From: Zopfochytrium polystomum
Lineage: Eukaryota > Chytridiomycota > Chytridiomycetes > Chytridiales > Chytridiaceae
DNA: 64,000 nucleotides
Assembly (NCBI GenBank): GCA_025765615.1
Contig: JAIVFJ010000021.1
Coordinates: 310,001-374,000, forward strand
Direction of reading: 5' to 3'
Shown here: piece by piece, positions 32,286 through 44,839 of the stretch
Numbering within the stretch: position 1 is the stretch's first letter
How the letters are laid out: each line of letters opens with the position of its first letter
Notes under the pieces: model-generated
Told to the model about the DNA's origin: nothing
What the model saw: the letters and a program-made list of their open reading frames with translations, nothing else
The model's database searches: none
Position numbers and translations under genes: made by a program

Positions 32286-35200
32286 TTATAATTTCTTGCC
32301 TTTCACCAGCGGCTCTATAATCCGCCCCATCTTCGTCACAATCCTCGGCGCTGTCAAGGCATTGTAACCAATTGTTGAGTTCCACTCACGACCGAGTGGC
32401 ATGCGGAGGGTTTCCTCGTACTGTTCTCGAGTTTCAAAGCCGAACGGTATTTTGCTCGAGACATACTTGACCATCTGCCATGGCAATTGAGTCAGGAAAT
32501 AAAAAAAAATTTTGCGCATTACATTTGGGTTTTTCAGTTCGGCAATATGAACGAGCTTTCGGCGCTTGCCCGGTCGTCTCTTCTTTTGATTGGTCACGAC
32601 CTCGGGCGCCTTTTGGAGAAGGTTTGCACCACCCCAGTTCCCCTAGAAAAAACATTTTAGAACGCGCCCATCCAGCATATGCAACAGTCTTACCCATCCG
32701 GGGAGTCCGCCCGACTCGGTTTGCTTCGGCGTTTCTGCCACTTTTACGCTCTCGGGCTTTTTAATCCGCGCCTCGAACTGTTTGACAACATCCTTATCGT
32801 TTGAAAATGCGAGCTTAAGAAGATCTGCGCGACTAAGGGTTTTGACATCGCTAGAGTGTACAAGCTTCATGGGGCCGTCATCATTCCAGAGGAAAGCCTG
32901 AGGGGGTTTCCCGCTTCGGCCATCCGTCTTGCCCGTATCATTGACGACTTCTGATTTCTGATTGTCAGAATCGAGCGCCTTCCCTTTCTTTTTCCCTCGT
33001 TTTTTTTTGCCCGATTTCGATGGCATTGTCTGGTCAGATAATGTGGATTGTCCGTTTCCTTTCCCTGCTTGCGAAGCCTGGACTTCCGCCGACAGGGAGG
33101 TTTTCCCCATGGTTGAGGTTGATTCAGGGGGGACTTCCATTTTCTTCAGCTTGGCATTGCCCAAGGAGGCCTTTTCTAATTTGGCGTGAGAAGTCAGATT
33201 CGACGGCGCTTCGACTGCCTCCATTTCCATTCGCTTCCGTTTCTTTCCATCCGCATCTTTTTGAACCGTTGGAGCCGCTTGTGCCGACGGCAATGCGTTA
33301 GTAGCAAATAAAGGGTCGGCAACTGCAGATTCCAACATGCGGACATCACTGAGGGAGAGGGAGACCGACGCATCCAGTTGAGCCTGCTCTTCGCGAGAAC
33401 GCTTCTTCTGCTCAAGACCAACTTTTTCCAGTCCACTTTCAAAAGCAGCGGCGCTGCTGAAACGCTGCTGCGACTTTGGAACAGCGTTTTTGGAGCTGGA
33501 TTGCTTCTTCATTGAAACGCTGGGATCCAGCCATGCGTCCTCTGGAGACGGATCCGAAATCACCTCCTCATTCTGATTTTCCGCAGCGCCGACAATATTG
33601 TGTTTAGTTTTCAACGAATTCAAAGTGGATGGTGGCACAGCCGTCCGGGAGACAGCATTGACAAGCTCTGACGTGTTTGGTTTCTTGAGCTCTCTTCTGC
33701 TACCCGGTACAGTTTTGGATGCAGCAGAGTTATCCCCTGCCGGTGCACTTTTCTCGTTTGAAGAGTGCGAAGCTGTTGGGGATAATGTTTCAACTGGCTT
33801 CTCCTCGAAGTTAGCCGGCTTCAGCGTTCCGGAGAAACCAGGTGCTGCATCCACAATTAGAACTTTATGACAGTCAGTAGCACTCACTTGTAAATTCTTC
33901 AACTTCAAAGAGAGGCTCTAGGGCTATCACATCCTTGTGTTTTGTTGTCTTAGCCGCCGCGATTGAGACCGGTCCGGAAACTGCGATGGAAAATCCGTCC
34001 ACGGCATTTTCCTCCGCAAATGCTTCGCCATCAGGGCTTTCTGGGACTAGGCTTTGGCTGACATCGCTCGGCCTGAAAGTCATACGGCCGACATCATTCC
34101 CGACGGACAGTTTCGCCACCGATTTTGTTGTACGCGCTTTGTGCTGCTTGCTTGCCACAACTCCGACCTTTTGACTCTGATGCTTTTCTTCGCCATCTCC
34201 GTCTGAATCGCTGGAGTCGTCATTGGAAAGAAGAGCCTCCTCCGCATTCTGTGATTCGTCAAATGGAGGAGCAGCATCTTCCGGTGCATCTTCAAATCCA
34301 TACTGCTTCTCCCGAACGGCAACTTTGGCGGCTTCGATTTCGCGCTTACTATCTTCCATTTGCTGGGACAGGTTCCTTTGCATGAACTTCATCGCAAAAA
34401 TTCCTTTCTTCGGCAAAGAGACAGGGGTTTCCTCCAGTATGTCCTTCTGAAGTTCGTCCAACTGCCGCAGCGCTTCTGCCTCTGCATTTTCCTCGCTCGT
34501 GCCGTAAACATCATATTCATCATCGTCCGAGTCCACACCAGCAATCTTCCGTGTCAGTTCGCGATTCTTTTCAATCTGCTCCATGAGAGCCTTTCGGGTC
34601 TGAAGAAAACAAAGAGAGAGTGTAAGTACAAGGGTGTGCCAACATCGAAGGATTACGTTTTCATCCTTGTGACCCTTCAAATTTTTGGCCCACTTCCCAG
34701 TGTTCTTGTGCTTCATCGTAATGCGCTCCTGATGCGCAAACATGATTCGATAAGAACAAGAACACTCTTATCACAAAGTCCCGTTTGCTTCACCTTTATC
34801 CGGGCTGCTTCCAATTTGAGAATCTCCTTCTTTGCCCGCTCGGGATCCAGCAAAGCCAACTCCTCGACTGATGGCATTCCAGTCTTCCCTCTACGGAGTT
34901 TTCGATAGGTTTTGCTTTTTATCTTCGCAATTCTTCTCTGCTTCAGCTCTTTGTAGAACATTAAAGATCGCAGCTGGGCCAATTCGGCACTCCGTGCTTC
35001 CAACTAGTCATACGATGAGCTGATTAGCAGATTAAATTGAGCCTTACCTCCTCTGGCGTTATCTTTTTTGCCTCAAGCCCCTCTATTTCTTCCTGCTTGC
35101 CTTCGTGTAAAACCGATTGGCCGAGTATCCCGCTGATTTCCTTCTCCAATGTCGTTTCCGGCTGCAAAACGGTTAGCATATATAAGGACTCTGAAGATAA

Positions 35201-36347
35201 ACGTGTACAACCTTAAAGTGCCCGAGTATTGCGGAACTGGAAATGCTGACTGGTTTTGGTTGTTCAACCGGGAAAACGAGCTGGTCCGCTTTCCGATTCT
35301 TGTTGATGACTTCTGTCCATTCGGAGATATCCTTGTTGACTTTAGCAAATGCAGCCTCCCTCGATAGCTGTTCTTTTTCTCGCCACTGCAGTGGAGCCTC
35401 CTGCGGCATTATCGCCTCAGCCACTTGTTTGAACTTGTTGAGCTGTTTGTGAAAGGAATCGAGAGACCTGTTTTCCTTCGCCGACGAAACCAGAGCATCC
35501 AGTTTCAATTTGGTTCCAACAAGTTCTCCTCCAGTGAATAGCGAATTTCCGCGAACAGTCAAATTGAATTCAGACTCGTCATATGCCTCTGCCACTTCGT
35601 TGTGCTTTCGACGCATTCTTGGCTCGAGCTTTCCATCGAGACCCAGGACAAGCTTTCTCATGCTCTCAGGGTCGGCGTCACCGTCTTCGCCTCCATCAAT
35701 CTCGTCATCATCGTCGCTGTTCTCGTCGTTATCAGCGGAAACCCGCTTTGAGCTCTTTGCTGTAGGATTAAGCATATCACTCAAGTCCATTAAAAGGCCA
35801 TCGTCCTCATCCTCGCCCATGCCGTCGTCCCCATCATCCTCGCCGTCCTCCTCATCCAGCCTTTCTTCCTGCAGGATCGAATCGTCGCTACCCTTTTTGT
35901 CGCCCTTGAAAGCTCGTTAGATGGAGAGCTTCAAACACACTTCCCCTTTACCGATTTGAAGTGATCGCCAAAAGTTTCCTCGTCGATTTCGTCAAAAGCG
36001 TCCTCCTCCTCAATTTCTTCATCGTCTTCCGGGTTTACAGTGTCAACTTCCAGGTCGTAGGACTCCATTTCGTCAAGGTTTCTACGTCTGTTCGTAATCT
36101 TCACGCCTTCCTCCTGCTTGTCATCGAAGGCATCGTAGATAGACTGCTTTTTAACTCGTTTTCTTGACTTTTGGGCGGTCGGCTGTGAAGGCATGATTCC
36201 TGCTTCCGCCTGCAGAACCTCGAGTGCGTTCCCAAGAGAAAGCCCATCGCTTTTCCGCTTCCCACCACGCGAGAAGCCTCCTCCCCGCCGTCTGCCGCGG
36301 CCACCTCGGGATCCGCCACTGCCGCCTCGACTCGTTCCTTCCGGCAT
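32286..36347 (-). CDS. UTP14: U3 snoRNP-associated protein Utp14
   Basis: The protein starts MPEGTSRGG with a Gly/Arg-rich stretch. It has YDAFDDKQEEGV and long acidic segments (EDDEEIEEEDAFDEIDEE), ELVGTKLKLDALVSS, a Lys/Arg region with KMKSKTYRK-like content (RIAKIKSKTYRKLRR) and MTMKHKNTGKWAKNLK, which is the Utp14 core. A long Ser/Lys-rich insert follows. The C-terminal block is MPLGREWNSTIGYNALTAPR and IEPLVKGKKL. Utp14 is part of the small-subunit processome and activates the DEAH helicase Dhr1 in 18S rRNA maturation in the nucleolus. There are about eight short introns. It is head-to-head with NIP7, another ribosome biogenesis gene. Confidence 0.9.
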
Positions 36348-36539
36348 TGGCGATGTCGTATCACGAAGGAAAGCGTCGCTCCGACCAGCCAAGTGCAACA
36401 AGGAAATGCTGAAGACCAAGGCAAAGAAGTGGGAGAGCGAAAACAAGAAAGAAGGGCAAAAAGCAACGAACCTGGAAAGAAAAAAGAAGAAACAAAAAAA
36501 AAGAGAAAAAAGAAAGAAAGAAAGAAAGCAAGTCCGAGG
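36348..36539. promoter_or_regulatory. shared UTP14/NIP7 divergent promoter region
   Basis: Only 192 bp separate the two start codons. The centre is an A/G-rich tract on the + strand (about 36420-36530) with GAAAGAAAGAAAGAAAG. No TATA box is obvious. Confidence 0.6.
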
Positions 36540-37324
36540 ATGCGCCCACTTGTCGAAGAGGAGGTCAAGACTCTGTTTGAGAAGCTTGCTAAGTAGTTGA
36601 GTAGAAACGGCGCATTACAGCACCGAAACACCCACTCCTCCTCTGCATGATCGACACGGTAATCTCCTCCGATGCACGCTAAGCGGCGTTTGCACATCCT
36701 TCCTTTCACAGCATTGGCAGGAACATAACGCACTTGATTGACCGACCCGACGAACCCCACTGCTTTCGTCTGCACAAGGATAGAGTGTACTACGTCAGGT
36801 AAAGAAGCAACTACCTAACTGCTTTTATCTAACTCTTTCCTTATACAGTGAAGAGATCATGAGGAAGGCCACCAGTGTGAATCCCAACCTTGTTTCGTTG
36901 GGTTTGTGCATTGGCAAGTTTTCGGCTACGGGCAAGTTTCGGTTGCACGTAACTGCTCTCGACATTCTTGCTCCATACGCGAAGGTACTAGTTGTCAAGC
37001 GTTGCTGAGTTTTGTGCTGACCATTCACGTCCTGCCCACTTAAAATGCAAACCGACGGCTTAGCACAAGGTGTGGGTGAAACCAAACGGGGAAATGCCTT
37101 TCATGTATGGAAACCATGTGCTGAAGGCTCACTTGGGAAGAATTACGGAGGATACTCCAGAGCATCAAGGCGTTGTTGTCTTTTCCATGAGTGATATGCC
37201 ATTAGGTTTTGGTGTCACTGCGAGATCAACGCAGGATGCTCGAAAACTTGACCCTACTGCGATTGTTGTGTTTCACCAAGCGGACGTTGGAGAGTATCTT
37301 CGCAGCGAAGATACTCTATTCTAA
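36540..37324 (+). CDS. NIP7: 60S ribosome assembly factor Nip7
   Basis: Four exons are read as 36540-36592, 36712-36798, 36849-36984 and 37064-37324. They give [20 protein letters not shown], then [37 protein letters not shown], and [20 protein letters not shown] with a C-terminal PUA-type RNA-binding domain ([20 protein letters not shown]). The length of about 178 residues fits the family. Nip7 binds pre-60S particles and is needed for 27S pre-rRNA processing and 60S export. The next gene starts only 36 bp after the stop. Confidence 0.95.
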
Positions 37325-37360
37325 CGTATTTAAGTAATTAATGAAGGGAAAATTTGTTGA

Positions 37361-38771
37361 ATGAGCTTTATTGTGCCACGCCCCATTTCGACTTTTGGAG
37401 TGGACGAGAGCACTCGCGCACGGCTGACTGCCAAAGGTTACAGAAGCTCTGAAGACTTCGACCTTCTCACGATTGAGGATCTGTATGGTGCGTGGGCCCC
37501 TGACTTGATGTCCTTAAAGTAACGCTCAGCATCCACGCGATGGATTTTGTGGCTTAGCGACTGCACCCTCCCCAGCCGATCCTTCCATTGACTTGATCCT
37601 CCGATGCATCGAAAATAGAGGACGGATTCCCCTTGGAAGCTGCAGCTGCGATAATGCAAAACGTTCGACACGGTATATGCATGCGTTTTTGCAGGGCCAG
37701 GCTAACTCTGTTCCAGACGCATTTCGATCGGTCTCCGCCTTTGATCTACTTCAAAAGCAACGGAACACGGCGCGCATCTCAACGTCTGCTTCAGCAGTGG
37801 ATACTATGATCGGAGGCGGAGTGGCCGTTGGGAAGCTGACTGAATTCTGTGGGCCGGCGGGAATAGGAAAAACCAACTTCGCGTATGTAGCACACTGTTT
37901 ACCCCTCAGTAAATTTATGTATGAAAATAGGCTTCAGCTGGCCGTAAACGTTCATAAAAGCAGGGAATCTGGGGGCGCGAGCGGCTCAGCTATTTACATA
38001 GGTTCGCGTCGGCGATTAGAAACGCATCTAACGGCTTCTTTCAGACACTGAAAACAGCTTCTGTCCCGAGAGACTAGCTGAAATGGCAACCGCATCATTT
38101 GAGGGAAGCCAAGCCGATGAAGTTCTCATTGAAACCACGAAGTTTTTGACTCTGGACTACCGGGAGCTGGTCGCCCTCGTCTACCAACTAGACGGTATAT
38201 TGGCTGCCAATAAAAAGGTAGAACCCGAAATTTGCATGATCTTGCTCAGTGAATTCTACTTTATGAAACCAGGTCCGGCTGATAATCATCGATTCCATCG
38301 CATACCCCTTTCGATCCGGCTTCAGCGACATGGGTCTGCGGTCTCGACTTCTTAACGGGCTGGTGGCTTCTCTGCGGTCAATAGCTGACAAATACAGTGT
38401 AGCGGTGAGAGTCGCTTAAAAGGGACTACGCTTAACGATTTGTGCAGGTTGTTATATTCAATCAGATGACATCAAAGCCAATGAAAATCGGTGGCATTGA
38501 GGTTTCCACATTGGTTCCTGCCCTAGGTGAACTTCGGCCTTTTTTTTAAAACGTTTATAGTTACCGTTTTCACCAGGAGAGAGCTGGGGCCACGCATGCA
38601 CAACTAGGATCATGCTCTATTGGAATGCAAATTGTCGGTGAGTGAATGCTTACGACTTGGTTTGGTACGCTGACGAAATCCAGTCAGGCGCAGCTTATTA
38701 AGTCTCCCAATCTCAAAGACCAAACTGTTTCTTACGAAATTACGAAGGAGGGTATACGTGACGTGCAATGA
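37361..38771 (+). CDS. RAD51C: RAD51C-type recombinase paralogue
   Basis: An N-terminal helix-hairpin-like segment (STFGVDESTRARLTAKGYRS) is followed by SAFDLLQKQRNTARISTSAS, then TMIGGGVAVGKLTEFCGPAG with Walker A GPAGIGKT. The Walker B region reads VRLIIIDSIAYPFR after splicing, and the L1/L2 region has VVIFNQMTSKP and GESWGHACTTRIML. It ends GIRDVQ. The FCGPAGIGKT and IDSIAYPFR blocks favour RAD51C over RAD51, DMC1 and other paralogues. It acts in homologous recombination within the BCDX2/CX3-type complexes. There are about eight short introns. It is on the same strand as NIP7, 36 bp downstream. Confidence 0.88.
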
Positions 38772-39101
38772 ATCCGATTATTTTCGGCGGCAACTAGCAT
38801 TGTATCTTTTGAAGTGGTGGGCGTCCATGTTACTTCGCTTCTGGGGGGAACAGAATGTTTTTGCCTCATACACTGCTTTAGCGGGTTGCTCTGTTACATT
38901 ACTCGATGGCAAATGAGCTGTAAATTGAATTGTATCGCAAAACCCCTGCAATGCGGCGATTCTGCTGCAGTCACAGCATAGTTTTTTACGTGACTGCAAA
39001 CCCACTGAGCATGAGAAAGTTGCTCCTATCAGCCGAACCACTGTATGTGTGGTTCAACTCTTGGCTTTCCACCTTCGAGAATAAAAGGTAACTGAAAGAA
39101 T
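38772..39101. other. intergenic spacer, no gene seen
   Basis: The spacer between RAD51C and the C2HC gene has no conserved frame. An AATAAAAG is present near 39081. Confidence 0.4.
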
Positions 39102-41375
39102 ATGCTTCAACAACTGAAGAGTGAAATACTTGCCCGCCTTAACACACAGCTTCAAGAACACCGAGCCTTTTCCCGAGATCATCTTCAGCCGCCAAATTCA
39201 ACCTGGACCAGCCCTCATGGGTTCGCTGTACTTCCCGAGATCCGGCAGTACGCCAGATGTTCGGTGCCAACACTCACACCTCTTGACTACCCAACCACCC
39301 GCACCATAACGCCAGGCGTTTCTGAGAGACCGTGCATCCAACTTGCTCCTCCGCAGCCGCCAGTGATTTTCGTATCGTACCCTGCGTGTCTGGATCGAGT
39401 CCGCCGGGTCGTGGCACGCCGCCACCCGCTGTTGAAGTACGCGTCATCCCACCCATCCATCTTTCATCACTCGGGCCTTGCGGAGGCGCCGCGGCCAACG
39501 CGTCGGTTGATTGGCATAGAGGAGATCGATACTGTTCTTGGGAGACCCCCGATTCGCTTCAGAGAAATCCACGAGGGAGGTCGAATTCGACATAGCGCGA
39601 GATCTGGGAGGGGTAAGCTTTTTGGGACAGAAGTGTCTTCGCGTTTCCTCCACTCATAGAAGATCACTTTCCCCCACTTCGGACATGGGCAGCACCTATC
39701 GTCGACAACGAGGACGGAGAAACCAGCTCCAATTTCGAAAGCAGCGAAAGTGACGCAGACGAGGGACGCACTCGGTTTCGGGAACAGCGTCCACGGTCTC
39801 GTGGACTGCGACCAACAACGCACGTTAACGTCTCATTCGAGCTGCCAAAGGAGATGCTTGTGCCTGGAAGGAATATTGCGGTCGCCGACCTCAAATCACG
39901 CGAGACTCTACCTCCTGCATCTGCACCTCATGTTGGCCAGAGAATCCGTGGACAGACCCAGGCCGCTGATCCCAGGGCAGAAACGAAGGTTCGGCGTATC
40001 GCAAGGGCAGAGACTGTACAGAATGAGGTTGACTCAACAGAACTGGAGCAGACTGAAACTTCAGGGCCTGAAACATCCGTCTATGACTCTCTTGACACAG
40101 TTGGTGATCAGGGAGAGCAAAGCGAGACAGACATACCACAATCGATGATCCGAACTAACCAAAGCCACGGTACTAAGCCATCAAAAGTGCGCGACCGAAA
40201 GCGCCCCGTGCCAGAAGGCAAAGAAGAGCGTCCTGCTCCTTCTGAAAGAGAGGCTTCTAAACACCGTCAGGATGACGCGACTTTGAAGAAAGAGTGGGCC
40301 AACTCCAAACCAGCCTCCATTTCGACTCGTTTACAAAAGTCCGATGACGACACCTCGCTTTCTTCAAACTCTCCACCCCGGCGCTCGTCCTTGCAGGCTG
40401 ACACACGACCTTCCGCGTCCATTGTGGTAGCCCCTCTTTCTGCATTCGTAGTTGCCTTATGAAAATCTGACTTTCTCCTTCCACCATTTAAGGAAAAGCC
40501 CCGTCAGACAGAGAGCAAGAACACACCAGCCGAAGCGGGGGGCGACAATGAAGGCGCAACAGGAGCTTCGACGACCGGAACGTCGCCAAGAGTCTCCCTT
40601 TCACTGCCTGACGCTGGGCTGCAAAACGCCACCCCATCACAACCTCCGCAGACGTCCATAGTGTCCGCCTCCGGCGCAAACATCGACGACGTCCCCATCC
40701 GCACCGGCGCCAGCCTACCCAACGAAGCGGCCGAGAAACCGCAGCCCACGCGTCCGTGCCGGTGTTGCGGTCGGCGATTCGCGCTGGACAGAATCGAGAA
40801 ACACGAAGGAGTTTGCACGAGGGCGAACAGCGCGGCCGACGGCCAGACGCAGACCAAGAAGAAGTACGATCCGGCGGCGGCCAGGCGGCACGGGACCGAG
40901 CTCGAAGGCTTCCAGTCTGGCCGAAAGAGCGCCACAGAGTTGAAGCGGATTCAGGACGCTGAGCGGGCGAAGCACGCTTGGAAGGAGAAGCATGGCAAGG
41001 CCGACTCTTATTGTCTTTCTGTTCACTGCGACACTTCTCTTCGCGTTCTTACTACTTCAGTAACTTCAATGCGCCCCTTCCCAACAACAATCAGAGGAGC
41101 TCATCCAGTCTCTCCGCGCCGCGAAGCACTTGCAGCAGCACCTCGCGCGTGGTGGAAAAGCCACCGATATTCCAGTACCTCCCCCGAGCCGGCCAAATGG
41201 CGTTCAGTGTCCGTCGTGTTTGCGAATGTTTAACGAAAATTCCATCGAAAAGCATCAGGAAATATGCGAACGACTCAAAGCCAAAGGTCGGCCGATAAAG
41301 GTCAACCCGCGGTTCTCGGCAGCAACCTCGATCGGGAAATCGAGAGGTCGCGGCGGGATCGACTCACCGTTGTGA
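39102..41375 (+). CDS. C2HC zinc-finger protein (ZC2HC1-like)
   Basis: A long low-complexity N-terminal part (start chosen at 39102, MLQQLKSEILARLN, not certain) is spliced at about 39614-39661 to an acidic Ser-rich region (SSNFESSESDADEGRTRF). After an intron near 40440-40495 come two C2HC fingers: CRCCGRRFALDRIEKHEGVC (about 40756-40815) and CPSCLRMFNENSIEKHQEIC (about 41210-41270). They are separated by a Lys-rich helical stretch and an intron. The C-x2-C-x12-H-x3-C spacing with F and EKH is the zf-C2HC_2 family, found in ZC2HC1 proteins, which are mostly known from organisms with cilia. The role is unknown. Confidence 0.75.
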
Positions 41376-41635
41376 CGTGTTGGGAATCTTTCCCAACCTG
41401 TCTTCGCCTCCTCAAATCACCTTTCATACCCAGTCTCCTGGCCTGCTGCATTTCTCGAAAATAAGAGTATTGTCCTCACAATGACTGCAAAATTGTATCG
41501 CTTCGGCCTTCGCCTCACTGAAGTCTCTCCTCGCTGCTAACTCCCTTCCCCAGCGATTCCCACAACAGCCAAGAGTGATTTTTGTGCACGAGATGTCCTT
41601 TATTTTGTTCGCATGGTCTTCCGCAATAGCTCCAA

Positions 41636-43102
41636 TCAGATTGAAGGCGCACAGCAAATTGCTGACGCATAACTGACGGAACTTTCCCTCTCGTTTGTAA
41701 CACGACTGGATTGATCGTACTTTACAAACTTGACGTAAAACTTTGAATTTGGTTTTGCAAGCTCGGCTTTACTCGCTGCAATCGCTTGCAGCAGAACACC
41801 GATGGGATGACGGCCGCATATCGTGTTTTTCGTTTTAGCCAAGTATGCTGCGAATCCAGTGGCATCCATTGATTCGATCAGGGCCATGCCGTCGTGATCA
41901 AGTGACTCAATGTACTCGTGTATTGGGGTTGGGGGTTTTTGCGGAGTGAATCGAAACCGGGAGCCCCAATGGCAGAAGTCCGAAGAGATGATAAATAAAT
42001 TTGACGGCGACATGAGGTAGGGGGCAAGAATCTTGCCGTATGAAGCCTCTAGTGAAGTATTGATACTGCCCACCAGAATCGGGACAATCGAGTATGGCTT
42101 GTTCCGGCTAAGTTTAAGGAGAGTTGAACAGGCAAGGTGAATTCGGAGTCACTGCTTGCGGAAAGCGAATGGAGAGATGCCACGGAATGGGGCTGGCCAG
42201 TTCAACCGCCTACTTTCTCATACCTTCGCATGACTCGGTGTAGAATGGGCAGATGCATCTCGATGCTATGCTCGTCCTCGTCTGTCTCGAGCGACATTAC
42301 TGAAAACTGTCCCGTCTTTCGCAGTTCAGTCGTGACTGCGTCGAATGTTGAACGTTTAATTAGGTGTCTGGCGCCCTTATTGTGAGATTTCGTACTCAAC
42401 TCTCAACGTTAACTTGTAGATTGCCCAAGGGCGTCTCGTACTCGGAGCAGCTCGTCACTGCACAGCCATTCAAGTACACGTGGTGGGAAGGGCCAAGAAT
42501 AAAAATTATGTCGGCCGCATTCGGTTCGATATGCTTATAAGCGTACGCTGCAGTTTTCGCGCTGTATGAATACCCAGCGTGACTGTAGGTCGATGAGAAC
42601 ACCAGATGACCAGAATGCCAGGCGATCTTACGGTGCAATGATAGCTCGGACAGGAACTGGGGGCTTATCCTCATCGTAAGCGGCCGCATTCAGCCACTTG
42701 TCGAGTAATGCTGCCAGGGCGGTTGCTGAGTTTTGCGCGGTCGAGCTGTTAATAAGCGAACGGTTGATGGGTGGCCAAAATTGAAAACTGTTCCCGCACG
42801 GGTCGATCAAGCATGCTCTCAGCGCATGATGAGGGATAGAGTGCCATTCACAACTCCACTCTCCACCAGTCTACGGACGAAGACCATCGGCCGTGCGAAA
42901 ACGACTCACACCGAAGCAGAAAAGCGATGTGTTGTGTGTGTGTGTGTGTGTGTGTGTTTGTGTGTTTGTGTGCGTGTATGGCCTCCTCCTCCTCCTCCTC
43001 GTCCTCACCATCGTCAGAGTACCACGAGCCTGCGTGCTGTGCCTTCCTTGCCACCACCGGTGGCTGCTGCTGCTGCTGCTGTCGTCTTGTGTGGTCGCTC
43101 AT
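41636..43102 (-). CDS. MEMO1: MEMO1-like protein
   Basis: Exon 1 (43102 to about 43009) starts [15 protein letters not shown] and has [13 protein letters not shown], the family's N-terminal signature. A (GT)n-containing intron of about 280 bp follows. Later exons give [26 protein letters not shown] (split by an intron), [59 protein letters not shown] and SSVSYAS. The His of HAGY, the His of GPSHH and the Cys of FCHW correspond to the metal-binding or active-site residues of the MEMO/extradiol dioxygenase-like fold. In animals MEMO1 links receptor tyrosine kinases to the cytoskeleton and binds copper or iron; the ancestral role is unclear. It is convergent with the C2HC gene and divergent from UROD. 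Confidence 0.93.
42926..42976. repeat. (GT)n microsatellite in MEMO1 intron 1
   Basis: A (GT)n tract of about 50 bp with a few interruptions lies in the first intron of MEMO1 (CA on the coding strand). It is followed by a CCT-repeat at 42981-43000. Confidence 0.85.
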
Positions 43103-43214
43103 CAACTGTGTGTAGCGAAGTGAAAAAAAAAAAATAAAAAAAGCAAAAAAGCATAAATAAGCAAGAAAGACAAAACGGGAAATCGGCACCTCAACGGCAA
43201 CACTGCCACGAACG

Positions 43215-43255
<41 letters not shown>

Positions 43256-43270
43256 ATTTTCGAGAAAGAG
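43103..43270. promoter_or_regulatory. shared MEMO1/UROD divergent promoter with long poly(A)
   Basis: A 168-bp gap separates the start codons. It contains A-rich segments and an uninterrupted A tract of about 38 bp (43217-43254) ending 16 bp before the UROD ATG. Such tracts exclude nucleosomes. The TATA situation is unclear. Confidence 0.6.
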
Positions 43271-44727
43271 ATGAGCACCAGTCTTGTCAAAAGCGTCGTT
43301 GAGCACCCAGCCGACGCAGCGGTCGACTCGAACGGCGTCCGCCGGGACTTCCCGCCGCTGCTGAATGACCTCATCCTGCGCGCCGCGCGTGGCGAGCCCG
43401 TGGAGCGTGCTCCCGTGTGGATCATGCGCCAGGCTGGTCGCTACTTGCCGGGTATCCTCTCCCACTGTCCCTCTCTCACTCTTGCTCTCTCACTCTCTCC
43501 CCATTTTGTAACGCGTCTTCGTTTCCACTCTTAACTGGTGCCCCGATCCCCGCTCTACTGGGCAAACAGAATTTCGCGAGGCTCGCAAGCGAAATGATTT
43601 TTTTACCATTTGCCGGACGCCTGAGCTTGCTTGCGAGGTCACACTTCAGCCCATCGATCGCTACGGCCCTTTGCTGGATGCCTCCATCATATTTTCGGAT
43701 ATTCTCGTAGTTCCCCAGGCGATGGGCATGGAGGTTCAGATGCTCGAGAAAGTTGGCCCGCATTTCCCAGACCCACTTCGTCATCCGGACGATCTGGCCA
43801 AGCTGACCTTCCCAGTCGACGTGCAATCGACCTTGAAGTACGTCTTCGACGCTATCACTCTTACGCGCAAAGAACTGAAAGGGCGCGTGCCTCTCTTTGG
43901 GTTCGCTGGCGCTCCTTGGACACTAATGGCTTACATGATTGAGGGTGGAGGCAGCAAAACTTTGAGTAAGGCGAAGTCGTGGCTCTTCCGCTACCCAAAC
44001 GAAAGCCATCGTTTGCTTCAGATGATAACGGATGTCCTCGTGGACTTCCTTATTGGACAAATCAAAGCGGGTGCTCAGGTATTACGCGAAAGATGCCGTG
44101 AATAATTCGCAAGCCATTTATACTTTACTCGACAGCTGTTGCAACTTTTTGATTCTTGGGCGGGCGAACTGTCTCCCAACGATTTCCAGAAATTTTCGCT
44201 GCCGTACATAGAGCAAGTTGGACGCCGAGTTTCAGACTGGCTAAAAAGCGCGAATGCGAACGTTCCACTCGCTGTGTTTGCACGCGGCGCGCATTATGCA
44301 CTCCGCGAACTCTCTCAACTGCAGTACTCGATTGTTTCTTTGGATTGGACCGTAAAGCCCTCAAAAGCTCGAACTGAAACAGAAGGACGAGTCACGTTGC
44401 AAGGAAACGCGGACCCTAGTCTCTTGTATGGGGAAGCCAAAACGATCAAAGACACAGTCCGAGTTATGCTTGAGGATTTCGGCCCCGAGAAGCGGTACAT
44501 CGCGAACCTTGGGCACGGAATGTATCCCGGTAGGTAAATTGCAACTCAAATGTGCCTTCATTGACAGGTCATCCAAGATCACGATCCGGAACACTTGAAA
44601 GCTTACCTGGAAGCAATAGTAAGTGCCTGTTCCGTCCGTCCTACCTTCTAACGAAGAGCCACAGCGTGATGTATCAGTTGAGCTCATTCAAAACTCGAAA
44701 AAGCGGAAGTCTGAGAACAATCATTGA
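43271..44727 (+). CDS. UROD: uroporphyrinogen decarboxylase
   Basis: Exons are read as 43271-43451, 43570-44078, 44136-44529, 44578-44618 and 44665-44727. Signatures are [20 protein letters not shown] (substrate-binding Arg pair), [20 protein letters not shown] (catalytic Asp in FSDIL), [34 protein letters not shown] and LGHGMYPDHDPEHL. The 44530-44577 intron uses an acceptor at ATCCAAG, which restores YPDHDPEH. The enzyme makes coproporphyrinogen III from uroporphyrinogen III in the cytosol in heme synthesis. The length of about 395 residues fits the family with a short basic C-terminal extension. Confidence 0.96.
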
Positions 44728-44839
44728 TGGATGAGCTGGACTGTCCTGCGTACCCGCTTCCTCCTTTGTTTTTTTTTTTTTTTTTGGTTTTGTTGGGAGG
44801 GTGGACACGATCGAGTTCGCGATCGCTGACAAGTCAAAA

